A DNA stretch of 64,000 nucleotides from Saccharopolyspora rhizosphaerae (GCF_003931915.1 NZ_RSAA01000014.1:124001-188000), one strand, 5' to 3'. Counted from the stretch's first letter, positions 1 to 9,249 are shown. Notes: generated by a model from the letters alone, not told the origin. Numbers and translations: made by a program.

Positions 1-51
1 CCGGGCGCGGCGCAGCCGTTCACCGACCGCCTCCCGCAACAATGCGGTCAT
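1..51 (-). CDS. clgR: ClgR-type XRE regulator, N-terminal fragment
   Basis: Only the first 17 codons are inside the window; the gene continues past the left edge. The fragment reads MTALLREAVGERLRRAR, which matches the start of actinobacterial ClgR/PopR helix-turn-helix activators of clp protease genes. The ATG follows a strong purine-rich ribosome binding site (AAGGAAGGGAGG) on the minus strand. In M. tuberculosis clgR (Rv2745c) sits directly beside pgsA (Rv2746c), and here it lies downstream of pncC-pgsA in the same orientation, which supports the call. The DNA-binding domain itself is not visible, so identity rests on the N-terminus, the synteny and the operator-like site at 150-166. Confidence 0.7.
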   Translation of the reverse strand, partial: MTALLREAVGERLRRAR

Positions 52-149
52 CGCGCGCCTCCCTTCCTTCGTCGCCTTCCGCGTGCACTACGCGTGAACG
101 CCCCCTACGTTACTCATCGATGGGCCGGAACGAGAACGATCGAGCCGAA

Positions 150-166
150 GTCCGCCCAGGGCGAAC
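150..166 (-). promoter_or_regulatory. Candidate ClgR operator
   Basis: On the minus strand the site reads GTTCGCCCTGGGCGGAC, an exact match to the published Streptomyces ClgR consensus GTTCGC-N5-GCG. It lies about 100 bp upstream of the clgR start codon, where autoregulation would be expected. The rest of 52-257, between the clgR start and the pncC stop, shows no gene. The site is seen directly; that it binds ClgR is inference. Confidence 0.5.
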
Positions 167-257
167 GGGTCATGATCGATCGGACTAGTCCCCTCTGGGC
201 CATGTTCGCGCAGCGCACGGGGGCGTGCGGACACATGACGGCCCGCTTGCAGATTGT

Positions 258-749
258 TCAACGCAGCAGCCCCGTGAGGTGTTCCAGGGCCACCCGAACG
301 GCGGCTGCGCGCACCGCGTGCCGACCACCGCCGAGCGAGGCGGTGCGCACCTGGACCCCCTGCGGACCGCAGAACCCCAGGTGAACGGTGCCCGGTGCGA
401 CCCCGTCCTGCGGGTCGGGGCCGGCCACGCCGGTCAGCCCGACGCCCCAGTCCGCTCCGCACCGCTCCGACGCGCCGACGGCGAGTTGGCCGGCGACGTC
501 CGGGTGGACCGCACCGTGCTCGGCGAGCAGCTGCGGGTCGACCCCGGCGAGCCGGTCCTTGAGGTCGGTCGCGTAGACGACCAGGCCGCCGCGCACCACC
601 GCGCTGGAGCCCGGCACCTCGGTCAGCGCGGCCGCGACCAGGCCGGCGGTCAGCGACTCGGCGGTCGCGACCGTCTCGCCGCGCCGCCGCAGAGCGTCGA
701 TCAGCTCCGCCACCTGCGCGAACGGCAGACCGAGGGGTTCGAGGATCAT
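258..749 (-). CDS. pncC: CinA-family nicotinamide-nucleotide amidohydrolase
   Basis: The 163-residue product is a stand-alone CinA C-terminal domain, the size of PncC, which deamidates NMN to nicotinate mononucleotide in cytoplasmic pyridine nucleotide recycling. Visible family motifs are TAESLTAG (about residues 29-36) and a GLTGVAGPD segment (about 113-121). The ATG at 749 overlaps the pgsA stop codon in an ATGA arrangement, indicating translational coupling. The frame stays open further upstream, but that stretch is the shadow of pgsA. It ends an operon rimO-pgsA-pncC and is followed by clgR, as in many actinomycetes. A competence role is not expected from this domain alone. Confidence 0.9.
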   Translation of the reverse strand: MILEPLGLPFAQVAELIDALRRRGETVATAESLTAGLVAAALTEVPGSSAVVRGGLVVYATDLKDRLAGVDPQLLAEHGAVHPDVAGQLAVGASERCGADWGVGLTGVAGPDPQDGVAPGTVHLGFCGPQGVQVRTASLGGGRHAVRAAAVRVALEHLTGLLR

Positions 750-1336
750 GCGTCGGCCTTCGCTCCGCCCGTGGCCCGCAGCCGCAGCGCCCGGATCACG
801 TAGTCCAGGCCGGTCACGACGGTGGCGATCAACGCGGCGCCGAGCACGATCCAGCGCACGACGTCGGCCCAGGTGCCCAACGGCATCAGGTAGAGGCCGA
901 TCGCGATGGCCTGCAGCAACGTCTTGATCTTGCCGCCGTGGCTGGCGGCGATCACGCCGTGCCGGATCACCCAGAACCGCAGCAGCGTCACGCCCAGCTC
1001 GCGGACGATGATCACCCAGGTGGCCCACCACCACAGGTCGCCGAGCAGGCTCAGGCCGACGAGCGCGGCGCCGGTGAGCGCCTTGTCGGCGATCGGGTCG
1101 GCGATCTTGCCGAAGTCGGTGACCAGACCGCGCTTGCGCGCCACCTCGCCATCGATCCGGTCGGTGACCGAGGCCAGGACGAACACTCCGGTGGCGATCC
1201 AGCGCCACACCCCGTCGTGCCCGTCGTTCCAGAACAGCGCCACCAGGAACACCGGCACCAGCACCAGCCGGGACATGGTCAGCACGTTGGCGATGTTGAG
1301 GACGGGCGCCTGCGGGGCCTGGCCTTCGGCCGTCAT
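746..1336 (-). CDS. pgsA: CDP-diacylglycerol-glycerol-3-phosphate 3-phosphatidyltransferase
   Basis: A membrane enzyme of the CDP-alcohol phosphatidyltransferase family, 196 residues, making phosphatidylglycerol phosphate from CDP-diacylglycerol. The signature D-G-x2-A-R-x8-G-x3-D-x3-D is complete (DGEVAR, then GKIADPIAD, roughly residues 61-83). Several hydrophobic helices flank it, starting with [19 protein letters not shown]. The ATG at 1336 overlaps the rimO stop by 4 bp, and an upstream in-frame extension is low-complexity Arg/Gly sequence, so I chose this start. Position between rimO and pncC/clgR matches M. tuberculosis pgsA3 (Rv2746c). Confidence 0.92.
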   Translation of the reverse strand: MTAEGQAPQAPVLNIANVLTMSRLVLVPVFLVALFWNDGHDGVWRWIATGVFVLASVTDRIDGEVARKRGLVTDFGKIADPIADKALTGAALVGLSLLGDLWWWATWVIIVRELGVTLLRFWVIRHGVIAASHGGKIKTLLQAIAIGLYLMPLGTWADVVRWIVLGAALIATVVTGLDYVIRALRLRATGGAKADA

Positions 1337-2751
1337 GGCTGCTCCCCGGACTCCTCGACCGGGCGCACCACCAGGTCGACCCCGTCGCTGTCGACGACCT
1401 CGCACCGCACCAGCTCGCCGACGGCCAGGTCCTCGGCGTCGACGACCAGGCACTCGCCGTCGACCTCGGGGCCCTGGTGCTCGGCGCGGCCGAGGACGTC
1501 GTCCTCGTCGAACCGCTCGACCAGCACGGTGACCTCGGTGCCGATGCGGTCCTCGGCGCGTTGCGCGATGAGCTCGTCGGCGAGGGCGGTGAGCTGCTCG
1601 ACGCGCGCGTCGACCTCCTCGGGGGCCAGCTTGTCGTCGAAGCCGGCAGCCTCGGTGCCGTCCTCGTCGGAGTAGCCGAACACGCCGATGGCGTCCAGCC
1701 GGGCCCGGGTCAGGAACTCCTGCAGCTCGGCGAAGTCCTCCTCGGTCTCACCGGGGAAGCCGACGATGAAGTTGCTGCGGATCCCGGCTTCCGGCGCCAG
1801 CTCCCGGATCTGCTCGATGAGCTGCAGGAACGACTCGGTGGAGCCGAACCGGCGCATCCGCCGCAGCACGGGCTCGCTGGAGTGCTGGAAGGACAGGTCG
1901 AAGTAGGTCGCCACGCCCGGTTCGGTGGCGATGGTGCGCACCAGACCCGGACGGGTTTCGGCGGGCTGCAGGTAGGAGACCCGGACCCGCTCGACGCCGT
2001 CGAGCTCGGCCAGCCGCGGCAACAGCAGCTCCAGCGCGCGCTGGTCGGCGAGGTCCTTGCCGTAGGAGGTCGAGTTCTCGCTGACCAGGAACAGCTCCTT
2101 GGCCCCGTTCTGGGCCAGCCAGGCGGCCTCGCCCAGGACCTCTTCCGGCGGGCGCGACAGGAAGGAGCCGCGGAAGGACGGGATCGCGCAGAACGAGCAG
2201 CGGCGGTCGCAGCCGGAGGCGAGCTTGAGCGCGGCGACCGGCGAGTCGTCGAGCCTCCGGCGCGAGACCTCGCGCGCGGCGGGTACCCAGCCGTGGCCGG
2301 GAACGACGACGTCGGCTGCCACCGCGGGACGCGAGACCGGGCTGATCGGCAGCATCTTCCGGCGGTCCTGCGGCTGGTGGGGCTGCACCGCGCGGCCGGC
2401 GAGCACGTCGTCGAGCCGGTCGGCGAGGTTGCCGTAGTGGTCGAAGCCCAGGACGGCGTCAGCTTCGGGCATCTGCTCGGCCAGTTCCGCGCCGTAGCGC
2501 TCGGCCATGCAGCCGACGGCGACGACCCTCGCGCCGGTGTCGGACGCGGCGAGCAGCGTGTCGACCGAGTCCTTCTTCGCGGACTCGACGAATCCGCAGG
2601 TGTTGACCACCACGACCTCGGCCTCGTCGGGGTCGACGAGGTCCCACCCCTGGCCGTGGAGGTTGCCCGCCAGCTCTTCGGAATCCACCTCGTTGCGCGC
2701 GCAACCGAGCGTGACCATGGCGACTCGGTGGTGTTGCTGCTCGGTTGACAT
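1333..2751 (-). CDS. rimO: Ribosomal protein S12 methylthiotransferase RimO
   Basis: A radical-SAM methylthiotransferase of 472 residues that adds a methylthio group to the conserved aspartate of ribosomal protein S12. The N-terminal UPF0004 domain carries its cluster cysteines (GCARN at about 17, NTCGF at about 52, VGCMAERYG near 80). The radical SAM CxxxCxxC motif is CDRRCSFC at about residues 180-187. A TRAM domain forms the C-terminus. Length and architecture match RimO rather than MiaB, which has a different third-Cys context. It is the first gene of a coupled operon with pgsA and pncC. Confidence 0.93.
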   Translation of the reverse strand: MSTEQQHHRVAMVTLGCARNEVDSEELAGNLHGQGWDLVDPDEAEVVVVNTCGFVESAKKDSVDTLLAASDTGARVVAVGCMAERYGAELAEQMPEADAVLGFDHYGNLADRLDDVLAGRAVQPHQPQDRRKMLPISPVSRPAVAADVVVPGHGWVPAAREVSRRRLDDSPVAALKLASGCDRRCSFCAIPSFRGSFLSRPPEEVLGEAAWLAQNGAKELFLVSENSTSYGKDLADQRALELLLPRLAELDGVERVRVSYLQPAETRPGLVRTIATEPGVATYFDLSFQHSSEPVLRRMRRFGSTESFLQLIEQIRELAPEAGIRSNFIVGFPGETEEDFAELQEFLTRARLDAIGVFGYSDEDGTEAAGFDDKLAPEEVDARVEQLTALADELIAQRAEDRIGTEVTVLVERFDEDDVLGRAEHQGPEVDGECLVVDAEDLAVGELVRCEVVDSDGVDLVVRPVEESGEQP

Positions 2752-2879
2752 GGGTCGAGCCTAACGTCCCTGGTGTCACCGTCCGGCAACGAGCCTGCCA
2801 CCGCAGAACGCGGTCGAGCTAGCACCGTGATGACGGTCATCCGGACGACCCTCGTCACGCTGGGCCGGTGGGGCTTGAC

Positions 2880-3342
2880 GTGGATGCCATCCAGGAACGG
2901 TCGGCCCAGGTTCGCGGTGCGCGAGCGATCAAGTCGTTGGTCGCTCGCTACGCGGGGAAGGTGTCCTCGGCGAGGAGCTCGTGACCCTCTACGAGGGCAT
3001 CCAGGAGTTCCAGCTCGCCGAGCACGGCGGCCCGTCGGCTGCGGCGCGCTGCGCGTCCTCTGGGAAGACCTCGCCGCAGCCGTCGCCGTCGACCCGGCGG
3101 AGAAAGGGCGCGGCGTCGGGCGCTTCGTCGTCGACGAGCTCGGCGAAGCAGGCGGCCGCTCTGGGCCTGTCGCGGATCTTCACCTTCGAGGCGGAGTTCC
3201 TCGGCCGCCACGGCTTCCGTCCGTTCGCCGACACCCCGGTTCCGCCCGAGGTTCACGCCGAGATCCGCCGCTCCCCCGATGAGTGCGTGGCGCAGTTCCG
3301 GGGCCTGGCGCACGTCAAGCCGAACTGCTGGAGTTGGCCTGA
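2880..3342 (+). pseudogene. Decayed duplicate of argA (GNAT N-acetyltransferase)
   Basis: This stretch is a broken copy of the intact argA that follows. Translated in turn through different frames it gives AIKSLVARYAGKV, then LGEELVTLYEGIQEF, then RVLWEDLA and AVDPAEKGRGVGRFVV, then LGLSRIFTFEAEFLGRHGF and LAHVKPN, each aligning in order to the same part of the downstream protein (for instance TIKALVDTYAGEV, ELVTLYEDVQEF, AVDPAVKGRGIGHRVV, ETEFFGRHGF, LANVKPN). At least three frameshifts and an early stop (near 2990) interrupt it, and no clear start codon remains. Boundaries are approximate. Confidence 0.8.
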
Positions 3343-3367
3343 CCGTGCGCAGAGCTACGATGGCCGC

Positions 3368-3886
3368 ATGAATGGTTATGCGCCGTCGGAGATAGTGATT
3401 CGACGGGCTCGGATCGCCGACGTGCCGACGATCAAGGCGCTGGTCGACACCTACGCCGGCGAGGTGTTGCTGGAGAAGGAACTCGTCACCCTCTACGAGG
3501 ACGTCCAGGAGTTCTGGGTCGCGGAGGACGACGGCAGGGTCGTCGGATGCGGCGCCCTGCACGTGCTCTGGGAGGACCTCGCCGAGATCCGCACCGTGGC
3601 GATCGACCCGGCGGTCAAGGGGCGCGGCATCGGGCACCGGGTCGTGCGACGGCTCGTCGAACTGGCCACCGAGCTCGGGCTGTCCCGGGTCTTCGTGCTG
3701 ACCTTCGAGACGGAGTTCTTCGGCCGCCACGGCTTCCGCACCATCAACGGCGCCCCAGTCAGCCGGGAGGTCTACGAGGAGATGCGCCGGTCGGTGGACG
3801 CCGGTGTCGCGGAGTTCCTCGACCTCGCCAACGTCAAGCCCAACACCCTCGGCAACACGCGCATGCTCCTCGAGCTGGACCGCTGA
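3368..3886 (+). CDS. argA: Amino-acid N-acetyltransferase (glutamate acetylation, arginine pathway)
   Basis: A 172-residue single-domain GNAT enzyme like M. tuberculosis ArgA (Rv2747), which acetylates glutamate from acetyl-CoA at the first step of arginine synthesis. The acetyl-CoA loop is seen in AVDPAVKGRGIGHRVV (about residues 80-95), and the tail GRHGFRTI followed by an EVYEEMRRS helix is typical of this family. ATG at 3368 is preferred over in-frame upstream starts because the preceding sequence belongs to the decayed copy at 2880-3342. Location between rimO-pgsA and ftsK matches mycobacterial gene order, supporting ArgA over a generic acetyltransferase. Confidence 0.8.
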   Translation: MNGYAPSEIVIRRARIADVPTIKALVDTYAGEVLLEKELVTLYEDVQEFWVAEDDGRVVGCGALHVLWEDLAEIRTVAIDPAVKGRGIGHRVVRRLVELATELGLSRVFVLTFETEFFGRHGFRTINGAPVSREVYEEMRRSVDAGVAEFLDLANVKPNTLGNTRMLLELDR

Positions 3887-3971
3887 ACCGCGTCCTCAGC
3901 TGCTGCCGGGCACCGGAAGGTCCGGGGGCGCTCACCCCGTGCAGCGTCGTTCATCCACCGTTCGCGTTCGT

Positions 3972-4015
3972 AAGTTCGCAACTTCCTCACAGGTACCTCT
4001 GGCTCCGGTTATAAA
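3972..4015 (+). promoter_or_regulatory. Possible promoter and palindromic operator of the phospholipase gene
   Basis: A TATAAA hexamer at 4010-4015 is a good -10 element in DNA this GC-rich, 38 bp before the phospholipase start. No strong -35 box is visible at the usual spacing. A perfect palindrome AAGTTCGCAACTT (3972-3984) lies just upstream of where the -35 region would fall, as expected for an activator or repressor site. Both sequences are seen; their roles are inferred. Confidence 0.4.
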
Positions 4016-4052
4016 CACCGGTGGTCATCCGTTCCACCCAGAGGAGACTGCC

Positions 4053-4559
4053 TTGGAACGCAACCGACGCCGTGGCCTGATCGCCACCGTGGCCGCCACC
4101 GGTGCCCTGCTGCTGACCAGCGGGACCGCGCTCGCCGCCGACCTCACCCCCGAGCAGCTGCGCAAGACCACCGACAGCTACCTGTTCGAGCACTCCCTCG
4201 ACGAGTTCACCGAGACCCGCTCGGAGAAGCCGCACGCCGACCAGCTCGACTGGTCCTCCGACGGCTGTTCCTACTCCCCCGACTCGCCGTTCGGCTACGA
4301 GTTCCTGGAGAGCTGCGACCGGCACGACTTCGGTTACCGGAACTACAAGAAGCAGGACCGGTTCTCCGAGGACAACCGGCTCAAGATCGACGACAACTTC
4401 CGCGACGACATGTACTCCGCGTGCGACGGGGAAGGCGCGTGCGAGGCCACCGCGGACCTGTACTACGAGGCCGTGCGCCAGTTCGGCGGTTCCGCGTCCT
4501 CGCTCGCCGAGGCCGTCGAGATGGCCGGCGTCCCGGAGAAGGCCCGGCAGCTGCGCTGA
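4053..4559 (+). CDS. Secreted prokaryotic phospholipase A2
   Basis: The 168-residue precursor has a Sec signal peptide (MERNRRRGLIATVAATG, then a hydrophobic core ending TALAA near residue 30). The mature enzyme belongs to the prokaryotic PLA2 family (PF09056, as in Streptomyces violaceoruber), which hydrolyses the sn-2 ester of phospholipids with calcium. The catalytic segment CDRHDFGYRNY (about residues 90-100) contains the His-Asp pair, and paired cysteines (DGCSYSPD, ESCDRHD, ACDGEGAC) would form the family disulfides. The start is a TTG: a GAGGAG ribosome binding site sits 7 bp upstream, and no ATG or GTG fits the signal peptide. It stands alone, with its own promoter-like region and terminator. 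Confidence 0.9.
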   Translation: MERNRRRGLIATVAATGALLLTSGTALAADLTPEQLRKTTDSYLFEHSLDEFTETRSEKPHADQLDWSSDGCSYSPDSPFGYEFLESCDRHDFGYRNYKKQDRFSEDNRLKIDDNFRDDMYSACDGEGACEATADLYYEAVRQFGGSASSLAEAVEMAGVPEKARQLR

Positions 4560-4568
4560 GGCGGAAAC

Positions 4569-4604
4569 CCCCACCCGGCAGGAGGACCAACTCCCCGGGT
4601 GGGG
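4569..4604 (+). terminator. Hairpin terminator of the phospholipase gene
   Basis: A 10-bp inverted repeat, CCCCACCCGG and CCGGGTGGGG with a 16-nt loop, begins 10 bp after the phospholipase stop codon. No T-run follows, which is usual for actinomycete terminators. Confidence 0.6.
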
Positions 4605-4703
4605 CGCACCGACACCCCACGCTCACGCAGGGGACCGCCAAACGCACGCGGCGGGCACCCGCTCGCGCAAGGGCACCCGTCACGACGCCCGCAGGCCCCA
4701 CAC

Positions 4704-4791
4704 TTCGCGCGCGAATGTCGACTCGGAACTTCCGGTCGCAATTTCGCGCGACATGTGAATCCCCGGCGTGTGTGCGCGCAACACGCCGGGG
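4704..4791. repeat. Intergenic palindromes, TTCGCGCGCGAA type
   Basis: The gap between the convergent phospholipase and sialidase genes (4560-5246) has no gene. It holds a perfect 12-bp palindrome TTCGCGCGCGAA (4704-4715), a related half-site ATTTCGCGCGACAT (4741-4754), and a 10-bp stem hairpin CCCCGGCGTG/CACGCCGGGG (4761-4791). The TTCGCGCGA core recurs in the 61.1-62.2 kb gap, so these may belong to a dispersed family. Confidence 0.5.
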
Positions 4792-4831
4792 TGAGTCGGG
4801 ACTCGGGGATGCGGGCAAGCCTCGGCGCCCT

Positions 4832-5227
4832 GGTCGTCTTCTCGGAACTCTCGGTCGCTTCACCGGGATCCCTGGTCGCCCGAAACTCCCTGGTCACCTC
4901 CCGGAATTCGGGTCGCCCCCAGCACTTCGTGGTCGCCCGTCAGAGAGCCCCTGGTTCCCTGGCCGCCGTATCCCGGGATTCCTGGCCGTATCCCGGGATT
5001 CCTGGCCGTATCCCGGGGTTCCCGGTCGTATCCGCGGACCTCCCGGTCGTACCCCCGACGAATCCTCGGCCGCACCGACGGATCCCCCGGTCGCACCCAC
5101 GGATTCCCGGTCGCACCCACGGATCCCCCGGCCGCACCCACGGATTCCCGGTCGCACCCACGGATTCCCGGCCCCGACGGATCCCCCGGTCGCACGCACG
5201 GATCCCCGGTCGTCTCCCGGGAGGCGT
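4832..5227. repeat. Minisatellite: about 20 tandem units of 18-23 bp
   Basis: Starting at 4832 the sequence can be cut into about 20 consecutive units, each beginning GGTCG or GGCCG and ending in a C-rich CCC or CCT; most are 20 or 21 bp. The best conserved unit is GGTCGCACCCACGGATTCCC (several copies at 5089-5170); another subtype is GGCCGTATCCCGGGATTCCT (4971-5012). Early units (4832-4970) are more diverged. Unit length is not a multiple of three and varies, so the open frames crossing it are not protein repeats. Homogenised central copies with diverged edges suggest slippage or unequal exchange. Confidence 0.85.
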
Positions 5228-5246
5228 GGCGGTCGGGCGCGGGATG

Positions 5247-6521
5247 TCAGCGGCCGATCCGGGGGTCCACCGGGCGGGTTTCGGACTGCGTCGCGGCCGA
5301 TCCGCCGTCGATCGGGCCGACGCCGTAGAACGCCTCGCACGGCCCGCCGATGTAGTGCTCGAAGTCCGTGGTCACGTGGATCATGGACTTCCCGTCCGCG
5401 GTCGGCAGCAGCGTGGGGCTGAAGTTGCGGCACACGCTGCCCCGGTTGTAGCTGATCTCCACGGGCGCCGGGACCTCGCGCCACGGCCCGCCCGGGTCCT
5501 CGGGGGTGTCGTTGACCATGACCGTCTTGCCGTTGCCGGGCGCCCAACCACCGTTGTCCCCGGCGAGCATCTGGTAGGCCAGGAGCAGCCGTCCGTTGGG
5601 GTTCGGACCCGGCGCGAGCGCGACGGTCGGCGTGCCGAGCGGCTGGCCGCCGGACTCGGACACGATCTCGGTGCCGAGGTCGTACGGGTCGCCCCAGTCC
5701 CACCCGTCGGAGGAATTGCGGATCCACACCGTGCAGGTGTGCACCGGGTCGTCATTGCACACCTCGTACACCATCACGTAAGTGCCGTTCGGCAGCTTGC
5801 GAACTCCGGACATACCCGGCCGCACGGTGAACTCGTCGTTCTTCACCGTCTCCTTCAGACCAGTCCAATTCCGGCCGTCCGAGGAACGGACCTGCACCAG
5901 CTTCTGATCGTGCTTCGGATCGCCGTCGTCGGAGTAGAACGCGACCAGATCACCCTGTTCGGAAACGGTGAACTCGGGTTCCCACACACCCGGGCCGACC
6001 GGGGCCTGCACGATGTCGGAGAGGTGGCTCCAGGTGGTGCCGTGGTCGTCGCTGCGCCACACCCGGATGCTGGACTGCCGCTCCTCCGCGTCGTCGCCGA
6101 CGCCGGCGGTGCCCGCCCACAGCAGCGTCCCGGCGGGCATGTCGCCGACCTGCTGCGGCAGCTCGTAAAGAGTCGAGCAGCACATGCCCTTGGTGTTCCC
6201 ACCTGCGGGATCGTGGATCTCGGCGAGCGGCTGGAAGGTCTTGCCGTCGTCGCGGCTCTCGTGGATGACAGCGAACCCGGCGTTGTCCCGGTAGGTCGTC
6301 ATGCTCGCCAGCACGCGGCCGTTGGCCTCGCCGGAGTGCTCCAGCCGCACCAGCCGCGGGTAGCTGGACCCGCCGACGCGCAGCAGCTCCCCCTTCTCGA
6401 CGTCCTGCGCCCCGACATCACCGGGAGCGGGTGCGGACAACGCCGCGTGCTGCGCTCCGGCGGCCACCCATGCCGCTGAGAAGAGCACGACCAATGACGC
6501 GCGAATCCTTCGGACGACCAT
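5247..6521 (-). CDS. Secreted sialidase-fold (BNR repeat) glycoside hydrolase-like protein
   Basis: A 424-residue precursor with an N-terminal signal peptide (VVRRIRASLVVLFSAAWVAAG). The mature chain has several Asp-box/BNR motifs of the six-bladed sialidase fold, including SRDDGKTFQ, SDDHGTTW, SSDGRNW and NSSDGWDW, plus Cys pairs expected in an exported protein. The substrate is not evident: such proteins include exo-alpha-sialidases and arabinan-cleaving enzymes, and I cannot identify a complete arginine triad. An alternative TTG start at 6554 would add 11 residues; ATG at 6521 gives a better signal peptide. It is convergent with the phospholipase gene and has no operon partner. Confidence 0.75.
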   Translation of the reverse strand: MVVRRIRASLVVLFSAAWVAAGAQHAALSAPAPGDVGAQDVEKGELLRVGGSSYPRLVRLEHSGEANGRVLASMTTYRDNAGFAVIHESRDDGKTFQPLAEIHDPAGGNTKGMCCSTLYELPQQVGDMPAGTLLWAGTAGVGDDAEERQSSIRVWRSDDHGTTWSHLSDIVQAPVGPGVWEPEFTVSEQGDLVAFYSDDGDPKHDQKLVQVRSSDGRNWTGLKETVKNDEFTVRPGMSGVRKLPNGTYVMVYEVCNDDPVHTCTVWIRNSSDGWDWGDPYDLGTEIVSESGGQPLGTPTVALAPGPNPNGRLLLAYQMLAGDNGGWAPGNGKTVMVNDTPEDPGGPWREVPAPVEISYNRGSVCRNFSPTLLPTADGKSMIHVTTDFEHYIGGPCEAFYGVGPIDGGSAATQSETRPVDPRIGR

Positions 6522-6701
6522 GCGCGAACAACCCCTCGACCGCGGGCGGATCAAACCGTCAGCGGCGGAAAGGTTATCTCAGGAGAATGCAGGATCGAGC
6601 CCTCTCACAATTCCGTTCAGAGCAATTGATCCCTCGCAAACGGAGCAAGTGGAGGAAAGGCGGTGAAGAGTGGTGAACGACCGTGAAAAACGCGTGGAAA
6701 A

Positions 6702-6738
6702 GGAGGGCCCGCGGCGTGAACTCGCCGCGGACCCTCTC
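6702..6738 (-). terminator. Terminator after ftsK
   Basis: Immediately after the ftsK stop codon on the minus strand is a near-perfect hairpin: GAGAGGGTCCGCGGCG pairs with CGCCGCGGGCCCTCC around a short loop. The remainder of 6522-6741 shows no gene. Confidence 0.65.
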
Positions 6739-6741
6739 CTC

Positions 6742-9249
6742 TCACTCCTCCTCGTCCGGCGGCGGTCCGCCGCGGATCGCGTACAGCGCGTTCTCCAGCT
6801 CGTCGGGCTTGACCAGCACGTCGCGCGCCTTGGAGCCCTCCGACGGGCCGACGACGCCGCGCGACTCCAGCAGGTCCATCAACCGGCCGGCCTTGGCGAA
6901 ACCGACCCGCAGCTTGCGCTGCAGCATCGATGTCGACCCGAACTGGCTGGTCACGACGAGCTCGGCGGCCTGCAGCAGGACGTCGAGGTCGTCACCGATG
7001 TCGGAGTCGACCTCCTTCTTCTCGCCCGCCTTGGCCGCGGTGACCCCGTCGGTGTAGTCCGGTTCGGCCTGATCCTTGGTGTAGGCGACGATGCGGTGGA
7101 TCTCGTCGTCGGCGACGAAGGAGCCCTGCACGCGCACCGGCCGCGAGGCGCCCATCGGCAGGTACAGCGCGTCACCCATGCCGATCAGCTTCTCGGCGCC
7201 GGGCTGGTCGAGGATGACCCGCGAGTCGGTCAGCGACGAGGTCGCGAACGCCAGCCGCGAAGGCACGTTGGTCTTGATCAGACCGGTCACCACGTCCACC
7301 GACGGCCGCTGCGTGGCCAGCACCAGGTGGATGCCGGCGGCACGGGCCTTCTGGGTGATCCGCACGATCGCGTCCTCGACGTCGCGCGGCGCGGTCATCA
7401 TCAGGTCGGCGAGCTCGTCGACGATCGCCAGGATGTAGGGGTAGGGCTTGTACTCGCGCTCGCTGCCCGGGGGCGTCGTGATCTCCCCGGAACGCACCTT
7501 GGCGTTGAAGTCGTCGATGTGCCGCACCCGGTTGGCCTGCATGTCCTGGTACCGCTGCTCCATCTCCTCCACCAGCCAGGCCAGCGCCGCGGCGGCCTTC
7601 TTCGGCTGGGTGATGATGGGCGTGATCAGGTGCGGGATGCCTTCGTAAGGCGTCAGCTCCACCATCTTCGGGTCGATCAGGATCATCCTGACCTCCTGCG
7701 GGGTGGCCCGCGCCAGCAGCGACACGAGCATCGAGTTGACGAAGCTCGACTTGCCGGAACCCGTCGACCCCGCGCACAGCAGGTGCGGCATCTTGGACAG
7801 GTTCGCGGTGACCATGTGGCCCTCGATGTCCTTGCCGAGGCCCATGACCAGCGGGTGCGAGTCCTTGGCGGCCTCGGCCGAGCGCAGCACGTCGCCGAGC
7901 CGCACCATCTCCCGGTCGCTGTTGGGCACCTCGATGCCCACCGCGGACTTTCCGGGGATCGGTGCGAGCAGCCGCACGTTGTCGGTGGCGGCGGCGTAGG
8001 CGATGTTCTTGGTCAGCGCGGTGATCTTCTCAACCTTCACGCCGGGACCGAGCTCGACCTCGTAGCGCGTGACCGTCGGCCCGCGGGTGAAGCCGGTGAC
8101 CTGCGCGTCGATGTTGAACTGCTCGAGGACCGCCGTGATCGCCTCGATCATCGAGTCGTTGACCTTGCTGCGGGTCTTCGGCGGCTCCCCGTCGGTGAGC
8201 ACGTCCAGCGGCGGGAGCTGGTAGTCGCCCTCGACGTCGCGGCTGATCTGCGGCCGGTCGCTCGTCTTCGGCGGCTTCTCGGCCTTCTCCGGCTTCGCGG
8301 CGGGGACCTCGGCGGCCTTGGCCTTGGCGGGCTTGGCCGGTTCGTCCGGGACGTCGTCGAGGGAGAGCTGCTCGTCCTCGGAGGACATCGCCGCCTGGCG
8401 GCGCCGGGACGGCCGCCGCAGCTTGACCGTCGACGGGTCGCCCTCGAGCTCGGCCTTGCCGGGTGCGGGCTCGAAGCCGCCCTCCTCGTCGTGGCCCTCG
8501 CCGCGCAGCGTCGCGAGCACGTCGCGCACCGAGGTGCCGGTGAGCACGAGCAACCCGAACAGCCCGGCGAGCACCAGCACCGGCACGGCGACGTAGCCGG
8601 TCAGGCCGTAGGCCAGGGCTCCTCCCGCGACGAAGCCGAGCGCACCACCGGCGGTGGGCCATGCTTCGGGCTCGAGCGGGGAACCCGACAGGACGTGGAT
8701 GGTTCCGAGCGTCGCGAACAGCAGCAGCACCGAGCCGATGACCACGCGCGGTCGGGCTTCGGGGCTGGTCTCGGTGCGCATCAGGATGATCGAGGTGACC
8801 AGCAGGACGACCGGCAGCACGACTGCGCCGATGCCGATGACCGAGCGCAGCGCCCAGTCGAACCAGTGGCCGACCGGCCCACCGGCCTGCCACCACACAC
8901 CGGCGGCGACGATGACCGCCAGCGCGAGGTAGATCAGCGCGATCCCGTCGCGGCGGTGGGCGGGGTCGAGCTCGCCGGTCCTGCCGACCGCGCGGACGAC
9001 GCCGCCGAGCCCGCCGCCCTTCTTCGCGGTGCTCTTGGCGGGGGCGCGCTTCGGGGGCGCCTTGCGGGGAGCGTGCGTCGACCCGGGACGCGGAGCGCTC
9101 TGCCCCTTGGAGGTCTTCGACGTGGAGCTCTTGGCCCCCGCTCCCCGGGACGCGGTGCTACCGCCACGCTTCGCAGTGGAGCCGCCACGCTGCGTCGCCG
9201 ACTTGCCGCGCGACGAGCCCCGCCCCCCGTTCGATGTCCGGCTCGCCAT
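6742..9249 (-). CDS. ftsK: DNA translocase FtsK/SpoIIIE
   Basis: An 835-residue septal ATPase that pumps chromosomal DNA through the closing division or sporulation septum. The first 90 residues are a basic Ser/Lys/Arg-rich tail, followed by about four membrane segments (roughly 105-260), an acidic/Lys-rich linker, then the motor. Walker A is GSTGSGKS near residues 493-500 and Walker B lies in [11 protein letters not shown]; the winged-helix gamma domain that reads KOPS/SRS sites is at the C-terminus ([22 protein letters not shown]). ATG at 9249 was chosen because longer in-frame extensions run over the divergent acyltransferase gene. M. tuberculosis ftsK (Rv2748c) has the same neighbour argA. 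Confidence 0.95.
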   Translation of the reverse strand: MASRTSNGGRGSSRGKSATQRGGSTAKRGGSTASRGAGAKSSTSKTSKGQSAPRPGSTHAPRKAPPKRAPAKSTAKKGGGLGGVVRAVGRTGELDPAHRRDGIALIYLALAVIVAAGVWWQAGGPVGHWFDWALRSVIGIGAVVLPVVLLVTSIILMRTETSPEARPRVVIGSVLLLFATLGTIHVLSGSPLEPEAWPTAGGALGFVAGGALAYGLTGYVAVPVLVLAGLFGLLVLTGTSVRDVLATLRGEGHDEEGGFEPAPGKAELEGDPSTVKLRRPSRRRQAAMSSEDEQLSLDDVPDEPAKPAKAKAAEVPAAKPEKAEKPPKTSDRPQISRDVEGDYQLPPLDVLTDGEPPKTRSKVNDSMIEAITAVLEQFNIDAQVTGFTRGPTVTRYEVELGPGVKVEKITALTKNIAYAAATDNVRLLAPIPGKSAVGIEVPNSDREMVRLGDVLRSAEAAKDSHPLVMGLGKDIEGHMVTANLSKMPHLLCAGSTGSGKSSFVNSMLVSLLARATPQEVRMILIDPKMVELTPYEGIPHLITPIITQPKKAAAALAWLVEEMEQRYQDMQANRVRHIDDFNAKVRSGEITTPPGSEREYKPYPYILAIVDELADLMMTAPRDVEDAIVRITQKARAAGIHLVLATQRPSVDVVTGLIKTNVPSRLAFATSSLTDSRVILDQPGAEKLIGMGDALYLPMGASRPVRVQGSFVADDEIHRIVAYTKDQAEPDYTDGVTAAKAGEKKEVDSDIGDDLDVLLQAAELVVTSQFGSTSMLQRKLRVGFAKAGRLMDLLESRGVVGPSEGSKARDVLVKPDELENALYAIRGGPPPDEEE

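Noticed and set aside
4832..5227. CRISPR array
   Set aside because: Units are contiguous with no unique spacers of constant length and there are no cas genes.
4599..5246. Plus-strand frame with PYPGIPGRIPGFP-like repeats
   Set aside because: Product of the 20-21 bp minisatellite read in one frame; unit length varies and frames break.
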